This document shows positions 1 through 8,385 of a stretch of DNA of 11,702 bases, piece after piece (position 1 is the first letter of the stretch; the number at the start of each line of letters is the position of its first letter). A model generated the notes under the pieces. It did no database searches. It was not told the origin of the DNA and was given only the letters and a program-made list of their open reading frames with translations. Both the position numbers and the translations under genes were made by a program. The stretch is from Euperipatoides rowelli (Eukaryota > Onychophora > Udeonychophora > Euonychophora > Peripatopsidae). The stretch is taken from NCBI GenBank assembly GCA_003024985.2, contig PXIH01S0003438.1. One strand, written 5' to 3'.

Positions 1-807
1 TATATATATATCATATATTTTTGCTGGTGAAAGACTCCTTGCTTGTTGCAAGATGCTATTATCTATTACTATCGAAATATAGCCTTAACAATATTGCTGC
101 ATATGTATTATTATGTCACTTTCTCAATGATAGAAATAGGAAATGTTATATACGGTACTTTAAGTTTTATGAATGAATGGATGCTTTTAATTTTTATATG
201 TTAAAAAAAGGGCCATTTTTATTATGTGTGTGTAAAATTTTATGCAGTCTAAGTTTCATTAAGTATATAGCCTGGCCTGCGAATTACGTTTGGCAACAAT
301 GCTGGGGCTATGGATTTCTAGTCCGTTTATATATTACAATTTTTAATTGACCCCAGCTGTAACAATCCTATGAATACGTCTAAAAGACAACACTGGTGTT
401 ACCGACTCTGGTTTCAAAGAAAAACTGCCCTCTCTTCTTCAGCAAGAACAATAGTAGGCAGCTGTCTTAACTATGTTGTGAAGGTTAAGAAAAGTTGAAT
501 TTTTATTATTTCTTTAAATCCTATCTATTAATCTAACTACTTAATGCACTACAATAACTAAATAAAAACTAAGTAATGAACAACAGATGGCTTCAAAGAG
601 GGCTGGAACACAACTTGGTGGAAGTCGCACTCACTTCTCGATTAATGTTGAGAAATTATTAATCTACCAAAGCCCACTTGTACACGATCTCAATTGGACA
701 AGTTAAAAATATGGTGATTAAAGCCCTATATTATTCTTTGATATTTTTAGGTTATTTTAAAAAAACAAAAAAAAATCCAAATACTTAATACAAATCTTGA
801 CTTCTAA
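1..807. repeat. Unit A, copy 1 (A1), left end cut by window
   Basis: This is a non-coding segment that aligns by eye, in direct orientation and almost continuously, with about 895-1784. Position 12 pairs with 918 and position 807 with 1783. Shared landmarks include a block around TTTGGCAACAATGCTGGGGC, one around TTGACCCCAGCTGTAAC, one around GGCTGGAACACAACTTGG, and the ending ATCTTGACTTCTAA. Divergence is roughly a tenth of positions plus several indels; this is an estimate, not a computed value. A1 has about 25 bases near 450-480 that A2 lacks. Homology stops at the ambiguous base at 808. No reading frame of useful length survives in both copies, and no terminal inverted repeats or target-site duplication were seen, so the unit cannot be assigned to a transposon class. 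Confidence 0.85.
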
Positions 808-808
808 N
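808..808. other. Single ambiguous base (n), likely assembly join
   Basis: One of only two ambiguous bases in the window. A1 homology to A2 ends at or within two bases of it, and the following roughly 75 bases (809-883) match nothing in A1. A single n placed exactly at the edge of a duplicated segment is what a scaffolder leaves when two contigs are predicted to overlap but were not merged. That reading is inference. Confidence 0.6.
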
Positions 809-877
809 TAACCATTTATAATCAATGAAATAAAAATAAAAAAACAATAATTTAATTTGTGCATAAGAAGAAGCTTT

Positions 878-883
<6 letters not shown>

Positions 884-911
<28 letters not shown>
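884..911. repeat. (TA)14 microsatellite
   Basis: An uninterrupted AT dinucleotide run of 28 bases just upstream of A2. The window itself opens with a shorter TA run (1-11) at the matching place before A1, so the microsatellite belongs to the left flank of unit A. Such tracts vary in length between alleles and are prone to assembly error. Confidence 0.95.
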
Positions 912-914
<3 letters not shown>

Positions 915-1784
915 TGTCATATATTTTTGCTGGTGGAAGGTTCCTTGCTTGTTGCAGGATACTATTTTCTATTACTATCGAAATATAGCCTTAACAATAT
1001 TGTTGCATATGTTTACTATATTACTTTCTCAATGATAGAAATAGAAAAAGTTATGTACGGGACATTTATGTTTTTGTGAATGAAAAAATGCTTTTAATTT
1101 TTATATGTTAAATAGGGATAAATATATTATGTGTGTTTGGGGTTTTATGCAATCTAATTTTTGTTGAGTATATATACTGACCCAGTTATAGCTAGGCCTG
1201 TGAATTACGTTTGGCAACAATGCTGGGGCTGTGGATTCCTGGTCTGTTTGTCTATTACAATTTCTAATTGACCCCAGCTGTAACGATCCTATGAATTACG
1301 TCTAAAATATAACACTTGTGTTACTGACTCTGGTTTCAAAGAAAAACTGCACTCTCTTCTTCAGCAAGAACGATAGCAAAGGTTAAGAAAAGTTGAATTT
1401 TTATTATTTCCTTAAATACTATCTATTAAACTAACTAACTACTTAATGTACTAGAATAACTAAATAAAAACTAAGATGCAGAAATAGAGTTTATGCCGTA
1501 AGCAAAATTTAGTAATTACTTAATAACATCAAAAATAAATATTACCTCAGAAAGTAATGAACAAACATGGCTTTAAAGAGGGCTGGAACACAACTTGGTG
1601 GAAGTTGCACTCACTTCTCGATTAATTTTGATAAATAATCTACCAAAGCCCACTTGTACGTGATCTGAATTGGTCAAGTTGAAAATACGGTGATTAAAGT
1701 GCTATAATATTCTTTGATATTTTTAGGTTATTTTAATAAACAAAAAAAAAATCCAAATACTTAATATGAATCTTGACTTCTAAA
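895..1784. repeat. Unit A, copy 2 (A2)
   Basis: Second direct copy of unit A, about 906 bases downstream of A1 at the left end and 976 at the right end because of net insertions. It contains a 79-base stretch (1476-1554) absent from A1, bounded by a three-base AAG repeat, and an extra 14 or so bases near 1178-1192. It lacks about 25 bases found in A1 after the shared segment ending in AGCAAGAAC. To the right of 1786 the sequence no longer matches A1, whose homology has already ended at base 808. No coding potential is seen on either strand. Confidence 0.85.
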
Positions 1785-2683
1785 TAGAAATGACTATAGC
1801 TAGGAGTTTGAATTTTAAATATATATAATTATTTATTTGTATGTATAATTTAACATTAATAAATAAATTAAAAATAAATCTGTATTTCTCTTATTTACAT
1901 AAAAATTGATGCTTTCCCCTTTTATAATAATTAAGACAAAAATATTTGTTAATAGATATTGAAAACAATGTTTTAAGAATTACTAATGTTACAATATTTA
2001 TGGAAATAGTCTATCTTATCTTATAATAAACCAATTTTTAAACTGTTAAAAACTGTTAGCTGACAAAAGCTGAAAGCATATTTTTGCATTAATTAAAAAT
2101 AATAATGATAAAAACTAAATAAAAGAAAAATGCTAAATCAATTCCTCCTCTGACCCTTACAGACAAAAAAAATATGAACAACTTACGGTACCTGAAGTGT
2201 AGATATTCTGCTGCTTCACTTGGTGGTAGCTAACATACTTTTTTAATCTAGCTGTGACAGTCTCTCTCTCAAAGTTTCTTTTTGAAATAGCTAATTTGAT
2301 AAATACTAAGAAAAAGTCTCTCCTTCCCTCCTATTGTTTCAAAGAGTTCTTAATTCACTTGTGATTGCTGATATGAAAAAAAAGTCCTTCAAGTAGAGGA
2401 TAACAACTTCTTTAGTCTAGTTGATTGAGCTTTTTCTGCTGGAAACGTCACTCATTGATAGTAAATGCAGTTTGTCTATGAGGCGAAGATTTCTTTGTTA
2501 GATGGTTAGCGAGAAACAATTTTAATTGTTATACTGATAAATTAACAAGCATTTACCTTATTAGATTTGAGTTTTGTTACTTGTTTCAATTTAACAATAG
2601 AAACTTGCAACTGATTGATCTTTGGTGTTAGTAAACACAAAACTTGATAAAAGGTTTAATCGTTAAAAAATGGAAATAATAAC
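1785..2683. other. Single-copy AT-rich DNA, no gene seen
   Basis: About 900 bases between the two duplicated units. There is no open frame of note, no RNA gene, and no terminal repeat. Minor features are poly(A) and poly(T) runs, one TACGGTAC word at 2184-2191, and a donor-like CAG|GTACCGTAAG on the minus strand near 2182-2196 that lacks a convincing exon around it. If the bases at 808 and 4680 are assembly joins, this is the true single-copy core of the middle contig. Confidence 0.6.
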
Positions 2684-3320
2684 TGAGTTCCTGAATTTAT
2701 GAAATTCTTTTAAAAATGAATTAATTGGATTACTTGTCTGATTAATTGAAACTTGTTTGGGTTATTTTGGAAAATCTGCTTATATCTTATAATTAGAGTT
2801 TAGGAAAAACTTGTGTATTTACACTCTTAATATAAAATGGATATGAATGAAATAATTAATTTTGATGTTAATCTAGAATAAACTTAATGTATACGCAGAT
2901 GTAAAGTGGTCATTGCTGTCTTATGGCCTATAATTTATCAATTTCTTGCACGGAAAACTTGACTGGAACTGACAGACTGGATTTGGACGCAAAACTGGAA
3001 CAAGTGCTAAAACATCTTTAAAACAGTGGCTGAACTCTGGAAACTTCGGACTGTAGACAAGCAAGTAGGGTTGTTAGCTGTAACTCAGGTACGATAATAT
3101 GCACACCAAAATAATAACGTTTTAGTTTTTAGAATCTTCTCTGAAAAATATAAATGCCATTTCAGGTTACAATATATAATGGAAAAGTCAGGATCAAACG
3201 GTGGCTCACCAATGGAATAATTAGCTACAATTTTATGAATAACTCATTCTTAAACTTCCAATGAAAATCTATAAAAATTATTCAGTCATTTTTATGAATA
3301 ATGCTTGTTTGAGGGATCCG

Positions 3321-3333
3321 AGGGAAATTCCCT
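3321..3333. promoter_or_regulatory. Near-perfect palindrome resembling a kappa-B site (B1)
   Basis: AGGGAAATTCCCT is a palindrome with six-base arms around one central base, and its core GGGAAATTCC fits the published Rel/NF-kappa-B consensus GGGRNNYYCC. It lies in the best-conserved block of unit B and is unchanged in B2 (5317-5329). There is no gene next to it, so a regulatory role is speculative and the match could be chance. Confidence 0.25.
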
Positions 3334-3631
3334 AATTCCTACGTCATCCTGTACCATGTCCCCTTTGTAATTCTCAGTAGGTGATGAAATGAGTCATAGC
3401 GAAGTTTAAAAACTACAAAATTATTAAATATGATCAGAAAAGGCATTTACATAATAATTATTAAAAATATTACTTTAGGTTTCAGATGAGGTTGACGCAC
3501 AAACATTATCTAGTGAAAGAGCTATTTTCTAATCGCCCTAATAACCTAGATAATTAAAAGATGTTTTAATTGATTCAGAGGTGCTTGCATTCCAGTTTAA
3601 CGTAACATTCTTTTATGTGCGTTTACTTCTC

Positions 3632-3654
3632 TGCTGTCAATAGCGGACAGAGCA
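3632..3654. other. Short hairpin conserved between B1 and B2
   Basis: A 23-base stretch that can fold with TGCTGTC pairing to GAC..AGCA across a short loop, with a two-base bulge. It is identical in B2 at 5628-5650 although neighbouring sequence differs. No gene context explains it. Confidence 0.3.
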
Positions 3655-4679
3655 AAATGCAAAAAGAGCGCTGATTGAGAGATTGATTAAGGCTTGCATA
3701 CTGAGAAAAATCTTTAATTGTTAACCTTAAGGCAAGTAAATTGAACCGCTATTATTTCTTATCTTCTTTTATTCAAAATAGCAAGTCTGTCTATTTTTAA
3801 ATAAAGCTTAATTAAACAAATATTTAGCCAGCTAATTTTGGCTTTTAAAACAACTTTTGACAGCTTGTTCTCTTCATATATATTTTAATAAGAGAAAAAG
3901 GAAAAGAATCTCTCAATTGTTATTTATTATATAATTTACTGGATTGTCTTCTCTCGGAATCAAGAAAATGACTTAATTTAAAATCTACATCTAATATAAA
4001 TGAAAATAAAACAAACAGATTACATGTACGGTACGATAACTCTGCTATAGATTCTTATATATACAGTATATAAATTATACTTTTAAACATACCATATCAT
4101 TGATCATTTATTTACTTATACAAATGTAGGGTTCTACTGTAATATTAATATACGGTACCCTAAAAATCCTATTTTAATAACCAACTATAAGGCTGAACAT
4201 AACCTATTGGTATTGAATATTAATAGCATTTCTAACAACCAAATTTTATTATAGCTTTATATACAATTATTTTCCTTTCCCATAGTGACATTAGGCCTAA
4301 TATTTAGGAATAATATTTAACCCTTTAGCATCAATTTTTATCACGGTTTATTTAAATGATATTGATAATTGCCTCATTATGTTTACAGATCATATTTTGT
4401 CTGTTTCGATTCCTTATGTAGCCTAGCTATAATCTCAACTTTAATATTCTAGTTCTGACATTTTTGGTATTAGTTCTTAATACTATATTGTTTTCCCGCT
4501 TAATTTCATCAGTATCTTTGATTTTTCTTAAATGCAGTCCCAATCTATATTTTGGATTAGCCTAGTTCTGGTTGATGCAATATTCTCATGGTTTTACTTC
4601 ATCTTTAGAATATTTTTCCAGAATACATTTGTGTCTATGTTTTACCCTTAATTCTCTAGAGGGTAAGTTGTACGAACAT

Positions 4680-4680
4680 N
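4680..4680. other. Single ambiguous base (n), likely assembly join B1|B2
   Basis: The second of only two ambiguous bases. B1 stays alignable with the right end of B2 up to base 4679 (compare 4661-4679 with 11656-11674), and B2 becomes alignable with the start of B1 from 4682. The base therefore separates the two copies to within a base or two, as expected if two overlapping diverged contig ends were placed side by side. Confidence 0.65.
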
Positions 4681-5316
4681 TTGAATTCCTGAATTTATAA
4701 AATACTTTTAAAAATGAATTAATTGAAGTACTTGTCTGATTATTTGAAACTTGTTTAGGTTATCTTGAAAAATCTGCTTATATATTTAATTTAGAGTTTA
4801 TAAAAAACTTGTGTATTTCCTCTCTTAATATAAAATGGATATGAACAAAATAATTAAATTTGATGTTAATTCAGAGTCAACTTACTTTATACACAGCTGT
4901 AAAGTGGTCATTGCTGTCATAAGGCCTATTATGTATCAATTTCTTGCAGGGAAAACTTGACTGGAACTGATAGACTGGATTTGGCCACAATACTGGAACA
5001 AGCACTAAAACATATTTACAGCAGTAGCTGAACTCTGGCAACTTCGGACTGCAGACAAGCAAGTGTGGTTGTTAGCTAGTACTCAGGAATGAAAATATGC
5101 ACACCAAATAAATAAAGTTTTATTTTTTATAATCTTCTCTGAAAAATATAAATGCTGTTTCAGGTTATAATATACAATTGAAAAGACAGGATTAAATGGT
5201 GGTGTACCAATGGAATAATTAGCTAGTTTTATGAATAACTAATTCTCAAACTTCCAATGAAAATCTATAAAAATTATTCAGTTATTTTTATGAATAATTC
5301 TCATTTGAGGGATCTG

Positions 5317-5329
5317 AGGGAAATTCCCT
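5317..5329. promoter_or_regulatory. Kappa-B-like palindrome (B2 copy)
   Basis: Same 13-base AGGGAAATTCCCT palindrome as at 3321-3333. It is retained unchanged even though flanking positions have substitutions. Function unknown. Confidence 0.25.
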
Positions 5330-5988
5330 AATTCCTATGTTATCCTGTACCATGTCCCCTTTGTAATTCTCAGCAGGTGATGAAATGAGCCATAGCGAAG
5401 ATTAAAAATTACAAAATTATTAAATATGATCAGAAAAGGCATTTACATAATAATTTACATGTATTGTTATTTTAGGTTTAAAAGGAGTTTAACACACAAA
5501 CATTATCTAGTGAAAGAGCTAGTTTCTAATCGCCCTAATAACCGAGATGTTGAAAAGACATTTTAATTGATTCTGAGGAGCTGGCGATCTAGTTTAATGC
5601 AACATTATTTTATTGCATTTACTTCTCTGCTGTCAATAGCGGACAGAGCAAAACACAAAAGAGTGCTGATTGACTAAGGCTTGCATACTTAGGAAAATCT
5701 TTAATTGTTAACCGTAAGGCAAGTAAATTGAACCGCTATTATTTCTTTTCTTTTATTCAAAATAGCAATCTGTCTATTTGTAAATAAAGCTTAATTAAAC
5801 AAATATTTAGCCAGCTAAACTTGGCTTTTAAAACAGCTTTTGACAGCTTGTTCTCTTCATACATATTTTAACAAGAGAAAAGGAAAAATAATTTTCTCAA
5901 TTGTTATTTAAATATATAAATTACCGGATCGTCTTCCCTTGGAATCAAGAAAAAATGATTTAATTTAAAATATTCATCTAATATGAAT

Positions 5989-6001
5989 AAAAATGAAAAT
6001 A
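5989..6001 (+). repeat. LINE target-site duplication, 5' copy
   Basis: AAAAATGAAAATA, repeated exactly at 11009-11021. The first two A bases cannot be told from the poly(A) tail, so the safe length is 11 (5991-6001). The upstream junction T|AAAA is the kind of site nicked by L1-type endonucleases. The related empty sequence is at 3998-4007 in B1. Confidence 0.85.
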
Positions 6002-6304
6002 AATTTATTCCCATGATGCCTGCGAATGAGTAGGACCTCTTGTGGATTTGCTTCCTAGTTACTTTTGGTTTAAGCTAATAGCAGAACATGTTATAATTAT
6101 TTACATCAATGCAGTTGGTTGTTAATGTTTTTGAAAGGTTTTATCGTAAGTAGTTATTTGATGCCTGGTGTGTCTGTTAACTATATTTTTTGGTATAGTT
6201 TGGCCTGTATAGGAGTTCTTTGGTGAAAATGTTATACTTGCGAGTCACCATTTTCTTATTGCATAAGCTGTTATAAAGATTACGCCTTTATTTCAATAGT
6301 AAAA
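6002..6304 (+). promoter_or_regulatory. LINE 5' leader (putative 5' UTR with internal promoter)
   Basis: About 300 bases between the 5' target-site duplication and the first plausible ORF1 codon. It is slightly less AT-rich at its beginning (CCCATGATGCCTGCGAATGAG near 6010-6030) than the flanking DNA. Full-length LINEs of this group carry an internal promoter here, but no specific initiator or binding site can be named from the sequence. No open frame is found. Confidence 0.5.
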
Positions 6305-7327
6305 ATGACCTATAATTTTGCGGCAGGGAACAGGAAAGAGCTGCTAATGGATAATTTGAACAAATATTCCTTTTTGGTTTTGGACATTGCCACAGTATTT
6401 GTGATAGCTAATGTGGAATTCCAAACTTACCGAATATCGGAGAATCTGTTATTGATTTGCTCAATGCTCTCAATAATTTTAAAGGACTAGTAGAATTAGC
6501 TACTTTGGAATTTCCAATGTACAAATATATATAAGATTTTTGAATGCCAAAGAAGCAAAATTTTGTGAAGGAATTTACTGCTTATGAGAACATGGCAGTG
6601 TACATGGATGATAGAATGGCAAACGAGCATATCATAAAATTTTCAGTATCTTGGATTTCCTTACTTGTGATTGAGCAAGAATTGCCAAAGCTATTGGAAG
6701 ATTATAGAAAAATTCTGCTATGTAAACCAACGGTGAAACGTATCAATGATAAGATAGTCTACCAAATCACACCAACCTATATAACTTTCAGGATGAAGAC
6801 TGAAGCTAAACTGGAGGAACTGCCTTACAGTATTAAGATGTCGAATAATTGCAGAGGATGGCTGCACCTAGCCCAGCACAAGCAGGTATGTTTTAGATGA
6901 CAGCAAGAATCACATTCAATTAGGACCTGCACTGTTTGATGGTGCAAATTCTGTCATGGATATGCTAGCTTGGACATAGTTGTAAAGTAGCGTTCTGCAA
7001 GTGGTCAATGATTTGCCTGAAAGTATAGAGTTGGCCAGCAGTGTGCAAAAGGACTCACTCTCAGCAGGTAAAAATACACCAATGGAATGAGGTGTATCAA
7101 AGGAGTAGGCCCAACAGCAGACAATATCCTTGTTACATGCAGCTAAAGTAGCAGGCAAAGATCAGATTGCTCAACTGGAGCCAGAGTGGAGGCAGGACTT
7201 TCTTGCTAAGGCCATGCTTGAAGCAAAACTTAAAGTGGAGATGTCAAATTTTAAAGAAACAATGCAAAGAAATTTAAAGCTAGTAAATGATCAGAGCCCA
7301 TCAAAGAAGCCAAAAATAGTAACTTAA
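6305..7327 (+). pseudogene. LINE ORF1 remnant (Gag-like RNA-binding protein)
   Basis: ORF1 proteins of this group bind the LINE RNA in cytoplasmic particles. The remnant is spread over at least two frames. The ATG at 6305 opens 61 codons in frame 2, a frame-1 stretch at 6412-6531 overlaps it, and frame 1 resumes at 6544-6897 with residues such as KEFTAYENMAVYMDDR. Just before that, frame 0 near 6515-6560 reads IYIRFLNAKEA, which resembles a beta strand of an RRM-like fold (weak). A CCHC zinc knuckle follows at 6889-6930, its second cysteine codon now TGA. From about 6933 the sense is in frame 2, with stops at 6977, 6983, 7088 and 7106, then 65 clean codons ending at TAA 7325 with a Lys/Glu-rich, probably helical tail (KAMLEAKLKVEMSNFKETM). 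The original start is uncertain. The LINE setting and knuckle make the assignment good; the N-terminal third is poorly supported. Confidence 0.75.
6889..6930 (+). other. CCHC zinc knuckle of ORF1 with one Cys codon changed to stop
   Basis: Frame 1 reads C-F-R-stop-Q-Q-E-S-H-S-I-R-T-C. The spacing is exactly CX2CX4HX4C if the TGA at 6898-6900 replaces a cysteine codon (TGT or TGC), one base away. The preceding segment (LPYSIKMSNNCRGW, 6820-6861) resembles the stretch that leads into the knuckle in other LINE ORF1 proteins. Knuckles of this kind bind single-stranded nucleic acid. The stop is read as decay, not as a recoded codon. Confidence 0.75.
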
Positions 7328-7597
7328 TTATGAAACGAAAACTTGAAGAAGATTGGTTTAATCAGAACAAAAAAAAAATATCAAAAGTAGTAATTTGATC
7401 TTATATAGCTTGAAGTATGTAATGCCTGATTGCGAGAAGTCTGCCACTGGTAACCATTTTTCCTTTTTGTTATAATTACATGTATTGTTAAGTACGGTAC
7501 ATATGTTGGCTTACCTTTATTATTCACTGTCATTAATGTATTTTTATTTATAAGCTTTAAGAGAGATAGTGGGAGGGGAGAGGGTTTTAACTCAGTT
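7328..7597 (+). other. Spacer between LINE ORF1 and ORF2
   Basis: About 270 bases with no coding frame on the sense strand. It holds a poly(A) run near 7370, the words TACATGTA (7477-7484) and TACGGTAC (7493-7500), and a purine-rich stretch (GAGAGATAGTGGGAGGGGAGAG, around 7561-7582) shortly before the ORF2 ATG. The minus-strand frame overlapping it (7381-7638) shows no recognisable protein and is taken as chance. Confidence 0.6.
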
Positions 7598-7907
7598 ATG
7601 AATATACAACATAATATGATTAAATGTATCAGTCTCAATGTTCAGGGGTTAAATAATATGAAAAAGAAAAAGGAATTATTAAATTTATTACTTAGGCAGG
7701 ATATAGATATAGCGTTGTTTCAGGAGGTAAAATTAAAGAGTGGTGCGAACACTAATTTGTCCACGTTTGACGGGCACTATCATATTTTCTCAGCTTTAGC
7801 GAATACAGCCAAGAGAGGGGTAATGATATTGCTATCTAAAGCTTTGAACTTTCAGGATGCTAAATAATAGTGGCTGATCAGAATCTGCTAATCATTTCAA
7901 TTATTAT

Positions 7908-7919
7908 GGGGGGGGGGGG
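7908..7919 (+). repeat. G12 homopolymer in endonuclease region (first)
   Basis: Twelve G bases preceded by AT and followed by AGA. G runs of this size are out of character for such AT-rich DNA. It lies where the protein frame reads IIMGG..EKIYIVS, so a short Gly codon pair has probably expanded. Homopolymers also mislead sequencing, so the exact length is uncertain. Confidence 0.9.
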
Positions 7920-8030
7920 AGAAAAGATTTACATAGTTTCTTAGTATGCTCCATCGCAACTTACCTTGAATAGGCATTTATGGAATAAGTTTTTGAATAT
8001 AATATCAATTGGCCAAAATAATATTATAAT

Positions 8031-8042
8031 GGGGGGGGGGGG
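8031..8042 (+). repeat. G12 homopolymer in endonuclease region (second)
   Basis: A second run of twelve G bases, 123 bases downstream of the first start and in the same setting (AT before, AGAA after). It falls just before the GDFN-equivalent motif, where family members normally have one or two Gly codons. The sense frame differs on the two sides (frame 1 before, frame 2 after), so the run carries or masks a frameshift. Confidence 0.9.
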
Positions 8043-8357
8043 AGAATTTTAACATTACAAATATAAAGATGTTGGGTCCATTATTAATTACTATGGACAA
8101 TTATCATTTAATAGACATAGCAGAAAAATGTAATAAGCATCACTTGCCCACTAGGGTGGCAGGAGTAGCCAATAGACTAGATTACTTTCTTTCAGCAGGT
8201 GTAACTTTTAATAGCTTTAGTTATGATGTAAAACCTGTCATCATATCTGATCATGCAATTTTTCTGGTTAACTTTCAAATGCGTAATAATATAACTGTGC
8301 CGATCTATTCAGTTAAACAAGCTCATTATCCCTTACATCCTAGTTTTCAGTTTGAAA

Positions 8358-8385
8358 ATAAATAATAATAATAATAAATAATAAA
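8358..8385 (+). repeat. (AAT)n microsatellite inside ORF2
   Basis: An imperfect AAT repeat of about 28 bases directly at the end of the endonuclease frame. It brings in TAA codons (first at 8363-8365) and separates the endonuclease from the linker. It is best explained as expansion after the element lost function. Confidence 0.85.

Larger units (their letters stand above)
2684..4679. repeat. Unit B, copy 1 (B1), without LINE
   Basis: A non-coding segment of about 2 kb that aligns by eye along its whole length with B2 (4682-6001, continuing at 11022-11675). The offset is 1998 bases at the left edge. The best-conserved stretches are 3300-3450, 3630-3660 and 3710-3860; the rest differs by roughly a tenth of positions plus indels. 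B1 represents the LINE-free state of the locus: AAATGAAAAT at 3998-4007 is intact and uninterrupted. It carries about 39 bases (4008-4046) absent from B2. No open frame survives in both copies; a minus-strand frame open in B2 has a stop in B1. The ends show no inverted repeats. Confidence 0.85.
4681..6001. repeat. Unit B, copy 2 (B2), left part before the LINE
   Basis: Direct copy of 2684-4007. It includes the conserved block with CCTGTACCATGTCCCCTTTG, the kappa-B-like palindrome at 5317-5329 and the hairpin at 5628-5650. It has lost some bases relative to B1, for example around 5600-5690. It also has a short B2-only stretch near 5455-5470 whose TTACATGTATTGTTA also occurs inside the LINE at 7476-7490. 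It ends in the 5' copy of the LINE target-site duplication. A 61-codon minus-strand frame at 4877-5062 is judged to be chance because it is interrupted in B1. Confidence 0.85.
7616..8270 (+). other. ORF2 endonuclease domain (AP-endonuclease/exonuclease III-like)
   Basis: Family motifs in order: the Asn of ISLNVQGLN, the catalytic Glu of ALFQEVKL (GAG 7724-7726), KRGVMILLSK, then in frame 1 YAPSQ just after a TAG (7942-7944). A GDFN-like GENFN follows the second G tract (8042-8053, frame 2), then NRLDYFLS (8171-8194; the family usually has SRxDY), and finally SDH (8246-8254) with the catalytic Asp and His. Most catalytic residues are still visible, but two frame changes and two stops break the domain. 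It would have made the first-strand nick at a T|AAAA-like site, in keeping with the insertion junction at 5988/5989. Confidence 0.85.

Noticed and set aside
360-450. Possible short exon on the minus strand in A1 (open run ending in a stop near 385)
   Set aside because: It is too short, has no clear splice sites at both ends, and gives no recognisable protein.
884-1784. Unit A as a DNA transposon or SINE
   Set aside because: There are no terminal inverted repeats, tRNA-like head, poly(A) tail or target duplication. The edges are explained equally well by the ambiguous base and the TA tract.
2182-2245. Donor-like CAG|GTACCGTAAG on the minus strand with an open stretch before it
   Set aside because: No convincing acceptor or neighbouring exon is seen, and a single donor match in AT-rich DNA is weak.
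4877-5062. Minus-strand 61-codon frame in B2
   Set aside because: The same frame in B1 has an in-frame stop and many replacements, there is no recognisable motif, and it lies within a non-coding repeat.
6898-6900. Selenocysteine or stop read-through at the TGA in the zinc knuckle
   Set aside because: ORF1 has many other stops and frameshifts and no recoding element was seen, so simple decay explains it.
6916-7158. Minus-strand 80-codon frame
   Set aside because: It lies antisense to the ORF1 remnant, where the sense strand gives better protein signals (knuckle, helical tail). Taken as a shadow.
7381-7638. Minus-strand 85-codon frame with a hydrophobic start that could pass for a signal peptide
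   Set aside because: It overlaps the ORF2 start and the spacer antisense. No domain is recognised and there is no support from a second copy.
8031-8042. Programmed ribosomal frameshift at the G tract
   Set aside because: The surrounding gene is broken in many places and homopolymer length is unreliable; there is no reason to prefer a programmed event.
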